A stretch of DNA of 64,000 nt from Acanthacorydalis orientalis (GCA_034766995.1 CM068314.1:16347701-16411700), one strand, 5' to 3'. Counted from the stretch's first letter, positions 12,182-25,282 are shown. The notes: generated by a model from the sequence alone, not told the origin. A program made the numbers and translations.

Positions 12182-12769
12182 TAAATCATATAAATCTGTT
12201 GCATATAAAATTAAATTTAAATGTTTCTATCTATCATGCGATAAGATTACATAGAGTCTCTATTATAAAAATGTTGAATTTTATATTTATTTTATATTAA
12301 ACTTGGTTCCTTATATCAGTTCATGTATATATGCATTTTTCATTTTAATTTAAATTATAATTGCGTTAAGATCTCAAGTAATTATATGATTATCATGAAC
12401 GAATTAAGTCGATTATACATGTATTATGAAATTGAAATTTTAAATTTTTCTTTGGAGTTTTTCTTCTTTGTATAATTGAGTATTTCGAACTAAAATTGAT
12501 TAAAACGTTCTAGAAGTGCACATTTTCCATTTATCAGTAAAACAACAATAAAAAATAATCAATAACAATCAATAAGGCACTGAAAAAAATTCACAAACGT
12601 GACAAACATTTTCAAAATAGCATCATTGGTCACACAAGTTCTTGAAGTGGCTATTCGCACAGTCACGTCAAGATGTGAATATAAATTTACTTTTCCTACA
12701 TCTCCCTCCTTTTTGTTAAAAAAAAACACCCAGTTTCAGTCGCAAATATATGTAGATTTAGTTGATACA

Positions 12770-12960
12770 CTTCCGTTCGCCTACTAGCCAGACAGGTCGC
12801 TAGGTTGGCGTGTGAACTGTGCATATATATCAAGCCAGAATTTGATTTCGTTGTGGATGTGTCTTGTACGCTTCATCGGACTTGCATCGTCCGCTCCCGT
12901 GGTCTTGTTACGTAAACCTTTGTGTTCACAAATTTCGTGTTCAGATCTCGCCCTATTTTT
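12770..12960. other. GC-richer island 7
   Basis: Moderate G+C, unique-looking, followed by the AC/TA microsatellite. No gene seen. Confidence 0.35.
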
Positions 12961-13029
12961 TTATTAAAATAAACGGAGGCTTTCTAGAATACATTACTAG
13001 TTCATATGTATATTTCGTACGCTGTTCTA

Positions 13030-13030
13030 A

Positions 13031-13124
<94 letters not shown>
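13030..13124. repeat. Compound (AC)n(TA)n microsatellite
   Basis: AC repeat (13030-13052) passing directly into a long TA repeat. Confidence 0.97.
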
Positions 13125-13127
<3 letters not shown>

Positions 13128-13405
13128 TACAGTATATGTTGATACATCTATCAAATAAAGTAAAGAAAAGACTTACTTTATTTTATGAATGGAAAGGAAA
13201 ATGCTACGTGAGCAAAATTTAATATTTGGACTATTTAATAAGAAATAAAAAGGTTTCAAATGTGATATAAAAATGTTTGAATTAAAATAATTACTTTTAA
13301 TTTATTTGAAATATCTGTTTTAAATTCTCAAACTAAAATTTCAATACTAAGGATTAAAATATTATTAAATGATTTTTGTTTCAAACTGAACTCAAATTAT
13401 TATGA

Positions 13406-14188
13406 CATCTATCCCTCGATTTACACGGTACTCGAATTGCAAAGTTTTGGTTTAATACAGTTGAAAGAATGCGGAAGAACTTCCATTTAAATGACACTTT
13501 TTCAGTTTCACACGGTCACAGAATTGCAAAAAAAATGTTTTAAAACATTTTCGTGCTCATTTAGAAAAGGTCTCCATTTACACTGCCGTGAAAAATAATA
13601 AGCACAGACTCCATTGTAAAGAGTTTCTTGATTCCTTCCATCCTAACGATAACAGAAACTGACAATTTCACATTTTTTTTCTAAACTGAAGTATCATAAC
13701 TAAGGCATCAATTCGAGATAAGAAAACTGGCTGAAGAATTGAAAGATTTCTTTATTGAGAATGATCCAAACATAGAAAAAAGTTCAAAATTTGGAAGGGA
13801 CTTTCATAATTGTTTCTCAAATCAGAAATTTTATAAGGAGTTGAGTAAAGATTTGAATCAATCTTTGATAACGGATTTTATTAGAACTGTTTCCGCTATG
13901 TCTTTGGAAAATAAATGAGAGAAGTGAAGATGTCAATAGAAGTAAAGTGAAAAGAAAATTAATAAGTGAAGATGATACAGAATGAAAACTTTTTTATTAT
14001 TTTTAATGTTTTCCAAATTAATGCGTTAAATATATTTTCTACTTTTATTAAAAATAAATAATATTGTTTCATTGCAGATTCGTAAAACTTTTCGCTTATT
14101 TTTAGTATGAGATGTGGTCTTGAATTGCATGATTTCGATTTATACGATACTTTTGGGGAACCAATCTACAGTGTAAATCGAGGGTTAG

Positions 14189-14191
<3 letters not shown>
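13406..14191 (+). mobile_element. Pogo/Tigger-like deletion derivative
   Basis: The 25-bp inverted ends at 13406-13430 and 14167-14191 match at 22 positions. Both contain CCCTCGATTTACAC, the kind of end sequence seen in Tigger/pogo elements. Sub-terminal copies of related motifs (TTCACACGGTCAC, GATTTATACGATAC) are also typical. The 786-bp interior holds only the C-terminal end of a transposase. No exact TA duplication is preserved on the left (GA before CATCTA); on the right the end abuts a (TA)n run at 14192. Confidence 0.75.
13703..13918 (+). pseudogene. Tigger-like transposase C-terminal fragment
   Basis: A 71-codon open frame with no ATG start reads RHQFEIRKLAEELKDFFIEN, then DPNIEKSSKFGRD, and later KELSKDLNQSLITDF, before TGA 13916-13918. 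The acidic, Lys-rich composition and the NQSLITDF ending resemble the C-terminal tail of pogo/Tigger transposases. The catalytic DDE region and the CENP-B-like DNA-binding domain are absent. Recognition is from motif memory, not alignment. Confidence 0.6.

Positions 14192-14222
<31 letters not shown>
14192..14222. repeat. (TA)n microsatellite at a Tigger-like end
   Basis: Begins at the base after the right inverted end of the element 13406-14191. It may have grown from its TA target site. Confidence 0.9.
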
Positions 14223-14228
<6 letters not shown>

Positions 14229-14229
14229 G

Positions 14230-15150
14230 TTTTTTCCTATATATAAAAAATTATCTTAAGTGATATTTTGATTAAAAATGCTTTATTTTTTATGTTATAT
14301 ATGAAAAGAAATTGTACTTATTTCGATGAGCAACAAAGTACAAGAAGATTCTTAAAGAAAATAAGATTTTAACAAAAGAATATTAAAAAAAATAAAGAAA
14401 GTTGTAACTTTAACGCGTTTCAAAACAATAAATTTTACATAAAATATTTTACTACCAGCTACATATTACTATTTAAATTTTAATACATGCTATGCAAACA
14501 GTACGATTTAAATTCACACATTATAAAATAGTTTGCGTCAACACATCAAATGTATTCGTATAACACATCAACAACTGAATTGAAACGACACATAAAAGTG
14601 GATTAAAACTATAAATAGTTGAATTTTAGCATTCAATAAAACGTTGTACAAAACATTGCAATATCGAAATGTAACAGTCTATAAATGTTTTAACATAATA
14701 CTCTTAATTCCATCAACTTCGTTCAACAACACGTTCCAGTTGTATTTCCTAGACTTTTATGAGTGAGGAGAAGGCATTTAAATCTCTTTTAAGTTTTTCG
14801 TAGCATTTGATTATGTAGAAGGTACGGCGATGAAAAAATACTCTTTTTTAAATCGCGATAATTAAAACATTCATGGCACATTACTACGTTTAAAGTACTT
14901 GAACAAACTGCGAGTTAACTGCTTCATGCTAATCGTTCACGATTCGATTGGAATTCATTACAGACTCTGATGCTATTTTTATGCAATTTGAATTGAACAT
15001 TTACCTTTAAGCAACGAAGTAAATTTGAGTGTATTTACTTCACATTATGATCATTTTTACAGTGTTATCCAAATAGAAACGTTTATTTATTTTTAAAAAT
15101 ATACGTTATCTCTCTCATATGCACAATAACGTACACAAACATACATATAT

Positions 15151-15188
<38 letters not shown>

Positions 15189-15685
15189 ATCTTACCTTTT
15201 CTATATATTTTTGAATAAAAAATATTTTAGTTATAAAAAGTGTTTATTTGTTTACTAAAATATCTTTTCACAAACTATTTGTTGCTTTAATATTTAGTAA
15301 TAGTTATAATTAGAAAATTAGTCTATTTTGCAATGGTTACTGTAATCGAGTTAGATTGTAGTTATCTCTTGAAACTGAAATATGAAATTGATTAAAATTA
15401 TTTTGACTGGTAATTTTTTTAGATTTTTTACTATTGTATTAGTTATGTATTAAGAGGAAAGAAACATTGCTATCAATTGTATTCTATATAAAATAAATCA
15501 ATAAAATATAGCAGCTATGTGGAAATATACCCTTATTTATCAACAATAAAAAAATGCTATAGCACATTTTAACAGGGATGTTGATGAAAACTCCTTTTTT
15601 TTGTCAAATCGAACTATTTAGATTTGAAAAAATCATATTTGAAATTGAATGTGTCTAAATAAAAATAGTAAATGAAATAAATCGG
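14230..15685. other. AT-rich spacer
   Basis: Contains a small TA repeat at 15154-15186. No gene recognised. Confidence 0.55.
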
Positions 15686-15689
15686 ACTA

Positions 15690-16075
15690 TTAAAGTTCCC
15701 CGGTGATATACAAGAAAGCAATCACCTAATTCTTCCACATTGAGAGAACACGTGGCAGAAGTCACAGCTTAGTGTCGTAACCGTAAAGCGTTGTTGGAGG
15801 TCGTCTCGGTCCAGTACGACTGACCAACTACCTCTAGACTGAAGGCAACAGTGGCGTCCAAGGTGGCGGAAACGTCCCGCCACTGAGTGGCTTATGGCCG
15901 CCACTTCTATAGTCTCTCGAGACCGGGCGAGTGCCCAAAACACGCTATGCTCCGGAGAAAACATACACACAAGTTGAAAACTTATGCGGTGCACATACGC
16001 TAAGTTAGCTAGGTTACGAGGTTTGCCGACGTCAAGTCAACGTCTCTGTGCGGCAACAACTTGTACGAGACGGAC
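15690..16075. other. GC-richer island 8
   Basis: Sharp rise in G+C and CpG. A 90-codon minus-strand frame begins at GTG and has no family motif, so it is treated as chance. Confidence 0.45.
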
Positions 16076-16079
16076 ATAA

Positions 16080-17590
16080 AAATTAATTTAATTTAATTTT
16101 TTTTCGTTGCCCGATATGAGTTCATATTTTAAAATATACTACACTAAATCTTTTATTAACGTTATATTTATAAATACAAAATATTACATAGCATAAATAG
16201 TCAGTTTTTTTATAACCAATAATAATTTAAATCAATAGAAAGTTAATACAGAAAAGAAATCTTAATTCTCATTAAATATATTTTATAATTGGCTGGTAAC
16301 AAATTAATATTTTGTCATTTGCGTTAAATAAAAAAAAGTATTAATATTTTTATCAGCAATTGATTTTAACATAATGTATTAAAACTATAATAGTACTGTA
16401 TTAACTAGTACTATATTTCTTAAGATATTTAAGTTCTCATCGACTATTCTTTATAATATTTTACCAATATTATTTTTAATTTATTTCTTTTATTTTCTCA
16501 TACATAATTCTAAAATTAGAATTTATAATACATATTTGCATGCGATATTTATTTTATCTTAGCTAGAAAATCCTAACAATAATATTTTTTTCAAAAAAAA
16601 ATGGATAATAATTTTCTTTGGAAATATAATTTTTTTAATAAAGTTTCCTTCGCCTTTATCTGTAGTCAATTCAATTTAGTTCTGGTCTAGTCAAGACAGT
16701 AGTGGATTCATTGAGTCAAGAGGATAATTACCCGTCCAAGAGTTTAACATTGATGAAATTATAAATTTAAGTTTAAATTTTCATATAATAAATTAAATTT
16801 CTTATGAATATTAATATGGTTATTTTCGAATAAAATTTACATACCTCTATATATTTATGACCACCTAATAGTGAAAAAAATATCGGGGGGTAATTTTTAA
16901 ATTTTATGACTTTGCCTCGTATGTCACATATACTTTTAAATTATGAAGTTATAATTAAAAAAAGAATCTTAGAAGTTTATATATATATATATATTAAAAA
17001 CACGCTTAACATTTAATTCAAACTATTAAATGTTAAAGAGCGTTAACCTGAAAAGTATTTGCTTCATAATATATATAGTAGTATTAAATATAAGTTGTAT
17101 TGAAAAAATTATATTATAGTTGTCTTTTTTAAGATTTTCCTAATTATTTACTTTGTAATTACAAATTGTGGTAGAATTTTTATGTAATATAGATTTTTAC
17201 TATTGTTTTGAAACAAAATTTTCTTGAGAAAGAGTGATTTATTGATAAGTCATGGTTTTCAGTAAAATTGCGTTTTTTTTAAGAATTGTTGCATAGCGCA
17301 GATAAATTCTGATTTCCGTTTAAACTTTCTTATTGAAAAAAATATAAGTTTATAAATAATGATATGAGTTATTAAATAATATTTTTCAATTGTTTTTGTA
17401 TAATTTTCTATTTAATTGAATAATGTTTTCATGTAGAGTATCATAATTGTTTCTTGTTTCTAACGTAAAACGAAGTATAAAATTGAGCATTACAATTAAA
17501 ATAGCATTGATTAAAAAGAAAAACATTTTAATTTGTTTCGACTGTCAATTGCATTGACAGTAGTATTTAGTGTACGATATTGATACGTTA
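16080..17590. other. AT-rich spacer
   Basis: Contains the hairpin at 17006-17036, a T7CA9 tract (16585-16601) and a short TA run (16979-16994). No gene. Confidence 0.55.
17006..17036. repeat. 11-bp perfect hairpin
   Basis: Arms TTAACATTTAA and TTAAATGTTAA around a 9-nt loop, just after a short (TA)n tract. Outer bases (CGC and GCG) could extend the stem imperfectly. Confidence 0.8.
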
Positions 17591-17599
17591 TCCTGAAAA

Positions 17600-17975
17600 T
17601 GCAATTCTACAGTTCTGTCTCAGTAATGTATGTATTAGTATTTGCACGAACGTACGTTGCCTTCGCGAATTGCAGTTTTAACAGTTTCTGTTGTAACAAG
17701 TCCTGGATGGTGGCTGGTTGGCTGGCTGGCTGGTTGGCTAGGTGTAGACACAGAGGCAAGAGGCAGAGTAGGCAACGAAGCGAGCGCCCGGCGTGTAGGT
17801 ATGTGGAAACATCTGGAACAGACAGATTCATTTCGAATTGCGGCGTTTTCCATCCTACGGTGTGTTGTGCCACCGTACCTCTACCTCTCGCCACTTCTTT
17901 AGCAATCCACCGTGTACTCGATATTTGCAAGGTAGAGTGGGTGGTAGAGGAGACTCGAACATACAAAACTGTTGA
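17600..17975. other. GC-richer island 9 with (GGCT)n run
   Basis: Contains a TGGCTGGTTGGC-type tandem run at 17711-17739. Open frames on both strands overlap here (127 codons from an ATG at 17599, 119 codons on the minus strand). Neither matches a family I know, and overlap on both strands points to low stop density rather than coding. Confidence 0.45.
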
Positions 17976-17979
17976 AGAG

Positions 17980-19425
17980 TAAACAAGTCTATAATTTTTA
18001 CTACTTCAACTATAAAAAAATCTCAGTTTGTTCATTTGTTGATTTTTGATTGGAAAAGAAATTAAAAATGTCCTATTATATTAAATATGAATTTTTCATA
18101 AACGAAAATTCATATTTCTAAAACAGTTTGTCTTCCATTTTTAGATTCAACAATAAGTTTATTCTTTTGAACAAGTCTTTCAAATCAATTGAATTATAAT
18201 ATATTAAATATAGAGTCATATGATTGAATAAAGAAATATAATTAAATAAATGATACTCTATTACGTATTCATACATTAAAAAATCATACAAATATATAAA
18301 CATATATGTATATATATATATATATAAATATGCACATTTAAAATTATTTTTTATATATAAAAGTACCGAAGTTATTTAAAATAAAATTAATAAATGGAAG
18401 TTATTTTTAGCTATTGAACATTATTTTTTTATTCTTTGTCGTCCATTAATGTTATTTATGCTTATTATTCTTACAAAGATCTATAATTGTTATTATTTAT
18501 TATGAGAAAATTCCAAATTTAAAACTAAAAAGTGTCATATTAAACACATAATTTAAAGAAGTTTAAATTTTTCAAAAGTTTTTTTTTGTATCTTGGCGCT
18601 TTGCAGATGATGTTACCATCGAAATGCGAATGAGCGACAATAATTTATTAAATATTTTTGATCGAAAATTTTGGTAGTTCGTGAGGTAAAAAAAGAATTA
18701 ATTTGTGGAAGATTAAAAAATTCTTTAAAAATATTTTTATTAAATTACATTTCTTATGGTTACTTTTGTTTGCTTATTTGTACATGATAATTTTTATAAT
18801 GTTATAATATACGTTGTAAATATTTTTTTGTTCATTAAGTTGCAAAAATAAATTAAATAGAACAACTATTAACTTTTATCAAAGATATATCAACATAAAT
18901 TATGTAACAATGAACACATTTATTTTTGAGAAAATCAACAGTTCTATTATTTATATATATTGAGTTTTGTTTACTTTTATAACTCATTTCAGATTTTACA
19001 AATACTCAAGTTCTACATTAATACGTCGATGCGCCCTTAAACCCCAAATAATCATTTAATAAAAATTAATAATTGATTCGTTTTGTTCGTTTTAGATAAA
19101 ATATCAATTTGGGAAGATATAAGGTTATAAATTTATTAATTAAAACATTTAATTTTCTCAATAGAATTTACAAGAAAATTTATCTGTTTGTTTTCACTTC
19201 AATGAATAATTGATATGAATAAAACAAGATTGTTTAACATTTATCTATGTTATTGTATGTCTTTATATATATATATATATATTCATAATTTTTTTTAATC
19301 ATATTCCGTATTCTATAAATGTTTCTTATAAAATATACATTGGTACATTTCGAAATACTTTTTAAATACAATATGTAGTTATTTGTAATTATTTTTAATT
19401 TTGTTTGAATCGTATTTCGAACGTG
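17980..19425. other. AT-rich spacer
   Basis: Contains the 13-bp hairpin (18083-18117) and small TA runs (18302-18326, 19264-19282). No gene. Confidence 0.55.
18083..18117. repeat. 13-bp perfect hairpin
   Basis: Arms AAATATGAATTTT and AAAATTCATATTT around loop TCATAAACG. Confidence 0.85.
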
Positions 19426-19429
19426 TTAT

Positions 19430-19610
19430 CTGAATTTCCCGGTTTACCCTAGATAAAACAAGACATTATCACGTACCTACCTACACTAGCACCGGTCGGT
19501 TGATTCGTTCGTTGTTTTGTTCGTTTAGTCAGTTGCAACAACACTGTCGTCCGACTGCTGATAACTTTATCGGTGTGTGCATAATAGATCTGCTCTACTG
19601 AAACATGTTA
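19430..19610. other. GC-richer island 10
   Basis: Contains CACCGGTCGG (19490-19499, Grainyhead-like) and GTTCGTT-type short repeats. No frame. Confidence 0.4.
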
Positions 19611-19619
19611 TAAAACGAT

Positions 19620-21225
19620 AGGTAACTTACTGATATTAGCCACGATTATTTTTGAAACGATTGTATTTTATAAATTGTTGCTAAAAATCTCTTTGTTCCA
19701 TTGAACTCTTTTTAAAATTTACATTTTTACTTGTATGAAATTGTGTATAAGCTTCTATAAATTTCAATAGAAATTGCATTATTAATTCAAAAATCTTATT
19801 AGTATTAATCATTGAAAGTCATTTGATTTTTTATATAAACATTTTAGATTTGTTTCCGTAAAATTTACTTAACATTTCATGTGAAATTTTCTTTCGATGT
19901 AACATATTGAAAGAATATTTTTAACTGTATTAATTTCAAAACAATAATTTCTCTTCACATAAACTAAAATTTAAAAAAAAAAACAAAAATATTAAAAAAA
20001 TTAAATAAAGAAAATATCATGTGGAAAGATATTAAACGTATCGTCTTTTCTTTATTATAATATCTATATTTCTGTCACTATTAAATTATATATTTATCAT
20101 TTTAATTTTCAATTTATTTATTTGCAGATTAGTTAGTTTTTCTCGTAATAATGTTTGATATAATAAGGAATATATATGAAAAATCAAATTAAATTATAGC
20201 AGTTTATTATCACAAAATTATCAAATTAAGAAGAGAAAAATTCAACAGAATATAGATTATTCTCATAAAGCCAGTTCTATTTAACTGGTTATCGGTGTTT
20301 AAATAATTGGTTTCTTAATATAAAGAAATACATTTCTTGTACAATTTTTTTTGTTTTATTTGAAATATAAAATTATAATAAGCACTTATCTATTTTACAA
20401 ATATTAAGTTTTTGAACTTGAGATTATACGTTCGTATTCTATAGAAAAAAACTACTTATTAATAAAAAGGAGTCTAAAAAGTTTTTCTTGGAGCTATTAA
20501 AAATTCAACAAGTTAAATGAAACAAGATATTTTTTTTAAAAAAAACAGTTTTCCGCAAAATAACTTTGATATTTAAAATTTAAAAGGAGTTTCGTAAATG
20601 TGTCTTATTTTAATATTAAGGATATAATAATAAGATTTCTGCAAGTATTTATGAGAATAAAATTGTTACATTTTTTTCATATGTAGTTAATTTACTTCTT
20701 TTTTTCTATTGCATTGTCAAGCGAATACTGTCAATTCCGTACTTAATTTGAATGTATTGTGTCAAAATATACAAATATTTAGTTAAAAAAAGGATTATTA
20801 AGTTTAATTTTTCATATTTATTAAAATAATAAATCTGCCTATTAGAGTTAAAGGGTACATAATACATTTTTATTATTATTTAGTAGTTTTGAAAGATGTA
20901 CTGAGATGTATGTAATGAATGTCTTAGATTTTTAATCATACATTATCGGACGTAGTTAAAATTTTATACACTTCTACTGTACAATGATTAATAGATATAT
21001 TTGTATGTTGTTTTCACAAAATTGGTTATGCATCTTTTTCGCTCTAAATAATACATCTTTAATATAACTTTTTTACTATTTGCAGTTAATAAATGTTTTT
21101 CTGTAATTAATACTTTTACAAATTACGATTTATGAAAAAAGATCGAACTTTCTCTAAATGTGTTTATTTAAATAAAGCGATAACCAAAAATTAATTTCTG
21201 GCACAGTTTTTTTCAAGTTTGTCCG
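19620..21225. other. AT-rich spacer
   Basis: Contains a T8A8 palindrome (20530-20545). No gene. Confidence 0.55.
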
Positions 21226-21229
21226 TTAA

Positions 21230-21545
21230 GTTATTAGAACTAAAAAGTTGTGCACAGTTGCTGGACATTTGTACAAGATGCCACACGCGCAGACCTTTTT
21301 CGCCGTAGCGATGACGGTGATGATGCTGTAATCTGGAACGACAGGGATGCGAGCGCGTGACCGGAGTATTACATCGTCGGCCAAATGAGCGTCCACGCGC
21401 ACGCCACTAAACATCACATTCGCGAAACACTAAGAGCACGGCCGACGTGCAGATAATCCGATTGCTTACTCGCCATGGTACTGTTGGCTCACGCTGCTTT
21501 ACGGCAAGGTCGCGAAAATGTTATTGACTGCGTCGGATTCTCTGT
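21230..21545. other. GC-richer island 11
   Basis: CpG-rich unique sequence with several GACGG/GTCGG words. A short minus-strand frame (63 codons) has no known motif. Confidence 0.45.
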
Positions 21546-22029
21546 AATTCAACAAAAAACAATGTTGTTTTTTTATGCTCGACTACTTTCATAGTTTTAT
21601 GTAACGGTAATAAGTAATCAGAAAAATTAGAACAGTAATAATCGTTTCTCAACTTTAATTCTTAATTTGATGGTAAAAACATAATTGAAAGAAAAGATCT
21701 CGTTTTTAATATTTATCAACTCGATTTTATTATATTTTTAATAATATTTTATTGATTTTTTACATTTATCAGAGTATGTAATAAATTGCATCGTATATAT
21801 TTATTTTTCTTATACTCGTATTTGTCATACAAAAATTAATTAAAAGTCGACTAATATAGAAAATTAATCATAAAATTACGATACACTTTGAGAGAAAAAA
21901 ATATTTTAATAATTTCTGAAGAATATTATAAAAATTGAATTCTTATAGAAAAGTATTAAACTACTTTACATTTTTTTAAGGTTTATTTTTATTAAAAATC
22001 AAGTTTTTATTAAAATGTTTGAATTTATA

Positions 22030-22033
<4 letters not shown>

Positions 22034-22090
<57 letters not shown>
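22034..22090. repeat. (TA)n microsatellite
   Basis: Pure TA repeat of about 57 bp. A second, shorter one is at 22220-22248. Confidence 0.97.
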
Positions 22091-22093
<3 letters not shown>

Positions 22094-22216
22094 GCATATT
22101 GTGATAGGATTTAAAATCGTCGAATGAATAAAGAGTTATGTTTTATTTTCTAGTCTTAATTAGTATTAATTTTCAAGTATATTTCTATAAATATATTTAT
22201 ATTTCAAATATAAATA

Positions 22217-22247
<31 letters not shown>

Positions 22248-22324
22248 CTTCAAACGTCAGCTATAGCAATAATATTGTAAGAGCGAAGATTTTCTTTAAA
22301 TTCAACGAATTAATAACTATAACA

Positions 22325-22520
22325 ATACAGAATCCTATCACTCATTATCACACATTTCGCGTGAGAGTAACGTCTCATACACTCATCCAACAGTCCGTGC
22401 CACCGCAACTCTCGTGTAATAAGTCGGAGATGGGGTTCGTGTTAATCCTCTGGCAGCTACCATCATACCCTTACTTCATGCTCCCTTACTCGACACACCA
22501 AGAATAGTCTCGCACAGAAG
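22325..22520. other. GC-richer island 12
   Basis: Contains TAATCC at 22443-22448. No frame. Confidence 0.4.
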
Positions 22521-22673
22521 AAAACAAGTGACTGAAATACCAATACATTGCATCAATGTACTCTTCAAAATACTTCTAAATTTTACTACCGTGGTTGTTT
22601 AAAAAAATAAATATTTTTTTGACATATAATGATAGTTTTGACCAGAAAGTGTTATTTGTTTATAAAAGTAATT

Positions 22674-22694
22674 AAATACCAATAGTTGGTATTT
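22674..22694. repeat. 9-bp hairpin with 3-nt loop
   Basis: AAATACCAA, loop TAG, TTGGTATTT. Confidence 0.8.
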
Positions 22695-23277
22695 TTTAGT
22701 TTCTATTTCAATCAGGTGATCTGATTTTTATATTTATGATTTCAAATTTTAGTATATAATATGAAGTAACATAAAATATGGTTATTATAAGAAAACGATG
22801 ATCAGTATTTTTTTATACATATTTTTTTTAAAAAAAATAAACTTCTTAATATACACATTTCAAAAATAACATGATTTATTTTATTGTTATTGATTTATTT
22901 CATTTAAACATTTTTAGATTAGTTATCTTTAGTATTTGATAAATAATAATTGAAAGAGTATATTTAAACAATCATTTTAAATATATAAGTTTATTCAGTG
23001 CAAGAAAAATATTGTTCTTTTCACATTTACTACATATAAGTTCATATATGTTTACTACAAAAATATTGACAAATTTCATACATTTGAGTAGCATTTAAAA
23101 TATCACAGTTCAATAATTCACATTTAATAATATTACTTTATTTATTTTTACTTGTTTGTACAAAGAAGAAATATTAAACATTAATTTCAATTAATTTTAA
23201 TTTATTCGTACCAAATCCTTATTTATCATTTAAGAAATCATTGTTTAAAAAAATAAAAAATCGCGCTGCTTCAATTG

Positions 23278-23279
<2 letters not shown>

Positions 23280-23335
<56 letters not shown>
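23280..23335. repeat. (TA)n microsatellite
   Basis: Pure TA repeat. Confidence 0.97.
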
Positions 23336-23339
<4 letters not shown>

Positions 23340-23479
23340 GTGCGACCTTTCACTACAAACTATTTGTTTTCTATAGAATTAGTAAATAAATCAGTTATTT
23401 GTTCGTAGTGTATTATTTATGTCATTCATAAATCTTTAATTTTTTATAGTAGTAACTAGTTGTTATTCTCAGCATGTTT

Positions 23480-23685
23480 AAGAAAACGTCCACACACTTT
23501 AATATGCGACAAGCGGACAAAGTGGTGAAGACGGGGCGGTTGGGTCATTTACGTTAGTTGCAGTTTAAGTGTGGCCTACCGAAAGGGGGTTTCTACGAAG
23601 GCGTTAGGGTGACGTGTGGCGACACTGGTTGGGGGTGGTTTGCGACATTGCTTGTATGTGTGATGTATATAGAAATGTTTGTGTG

Positions 23686-23730
<45 letters not shown>

Positions 23731-23980
23731 GTGTGTCAGTGAATGTATTTGTGTGCACCGGACGATCACTTTGCGGTAGCGCTTCGGCCATTAGGCTCCA
23801 GAGGGTCAGACACAAACAACCTTTCAAGTGACCAACGGCGGAAGTTTACAACAACAAATTGTTAATGTCGCCTCGTCCGTCGTCGTACGTGGCAGCGACT
23901 GCTAGGCCGCGTGTAATTTTCATTGCGCGCTATTTATAAGTCACAACGTAGTGGACATTCCTTTGTACCACTCTGTATAT
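23480..23980. other. GC-richer island 13, interrupted by (TA)n
   Basis: The island is split by a TA repeat (23690-23726). The right half carries TCAAGTG (23824-23830, NK2/Tinman-type word) and many CpGs. The 83-codon minus-strand frame runs through the TA repeat and is not credible as a gene. Confidence 0.45.
23690..23726. repeat. (TA)n microsatellite inside a GC island
   Basis: Pure TA repeat flanked by GC-richer sequence on both sides. Confidence 0.97.
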
Positions 23981-23984
23981 AATG

Positions 23985-25235
23985 ATTACTCGTTATTTTA
24001 ATCATTTTCATGTACATTCTAAAACATTGCATCATATTTATTAGAATTATAAAGAACTATTGTTTCACGTTTACATACAATTTGAATTAATGATTTTTTT
24101 TAATCAGAAAAACAGATGAAAATATTTTCAATATTTAAAAATGAAATATTTTATATATAAAACAATCTAGTATAACATTTTAATAAGTTATTTTTATAAT
24201 TTAAATTTATTTCGATAATTGTAATGTTTCTAATTACAAATATTTTTTTATAAACATTAATATGATTAATATACTTAAAAAAATAAATCATTATTATATT
24301 ATATAAAATGCATAACTACATATATAAAAAAGTGAAAATAAAGTAAAAAAAGATATATAAAAAAACTTTTTAAAAACCTCACTTATTTATTATAGATTTG
24401 ACTACAAAATTAAACAGTACTATGTCAGTAGGAAAACAATGAAGGTTTTTATTATGAATTTGAAGGTCGTGAACCACAATTTTTTTCTACCAACCTAATA
24501 ATATTAGTTTTATATATTAAATGATTAAATATTATTAATTAATTTTTTGTATCTATTTATTCAATTAAACATTTCTATTTAATAAATGTTATTTATGTGG
24601 TTTACTACATATAAGCTCATAGGTATTTTAATTGTTATTAGTTGAAAATTAGAAATATTTGAAAAGTCGGGACAACTTTTATTCTTGAGAGTTAATATTT
24701 AAATTTTTGTTTCTTTACAATTCTTTTCCATGTAGGGATTCTATACACTGTGAATTAGTATAGATCAAACTCATTTGCAGTATTTTATTATTCCAAATCT
24801 TAATTAAATAAATTGTATCAATAACTGAAGATGTATTATTTAAAAAAGAAGAAATGGTATTTTGTATTTTTGATCTAAGCTTTCGATTCATATCAAATTT
24901 TGGTTAAGTTTTAATTTTAAGGCGAAATGTAAAACTTTAACTTATTAACTTAATTTAGAATAGTTTAACTTTTTAAGGATAATTTATATTTGTTAAAATA
25001 AATTTATAGTTTTTATTCTAACATCAATGAGTATCAATAATACAATATATATTAATAAAATTTAAACGAGAAAAAATACGCATGCATAAAATAAGAAAAA
25101 AAATATTAAATTTTTATTTTTCTTTTTCTCTAGATTCTTAAAAAATATGTTTAAATTTCAAATACACAAGAATACATATATGTTTACAGTTGAAGAAGTT
25201 GAACAGATATTTTGTGTGATTAAAGATCAAAAGGT
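23985..25235. other. AT-rich spacer
   Basis: Holds the solo mariner end (24398-24498). No gene. Confidence 0.55.
24398..24498 (+). mobile_element. Solo 3' end of the mariner deletion family, copy D
   Basis: The segment ends TGAAGGTCGTGAACCACAAT... and CTACCAACCTAA at 24498, followed by TA. This is the right terminus of copies A-C. Upstream it has GTAGGAAAACAATGAAG..., matching the sequence next to the shared deletion junction in copy C (CTAGGAAAATCAAAAAAG). No matching left end was found upstream, so this is a truncated copy. The 5' limit is approximate. Confidence 0.7.
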
Positions 25236-25237
25236 AG

Positions 25238-25238
<1 letters not shown>

Positions 25239-25279
<41 letters not shown>
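25239..25279. repeat. (TA)n microsatellite
   Basis: Pure TA repeat. Confidence 0.96.

Positions 25280-25282
<3 letters not shown>

Noticed and set aside
15722..15994. 90-codon minus-strand frame
   Set aside because: Starts at GTG, has no motif, and lies in a CpG-rich patch. Considered chance.
17599..17982. 127-codon ATG frame
   Set aside because: Overlapped by 119- and 72-codon frames on the other strand and an 86-codon frame on the same strand. It includes a GGCT tandem repeat (Trp/Leu/Ala-rich) and matches no family.
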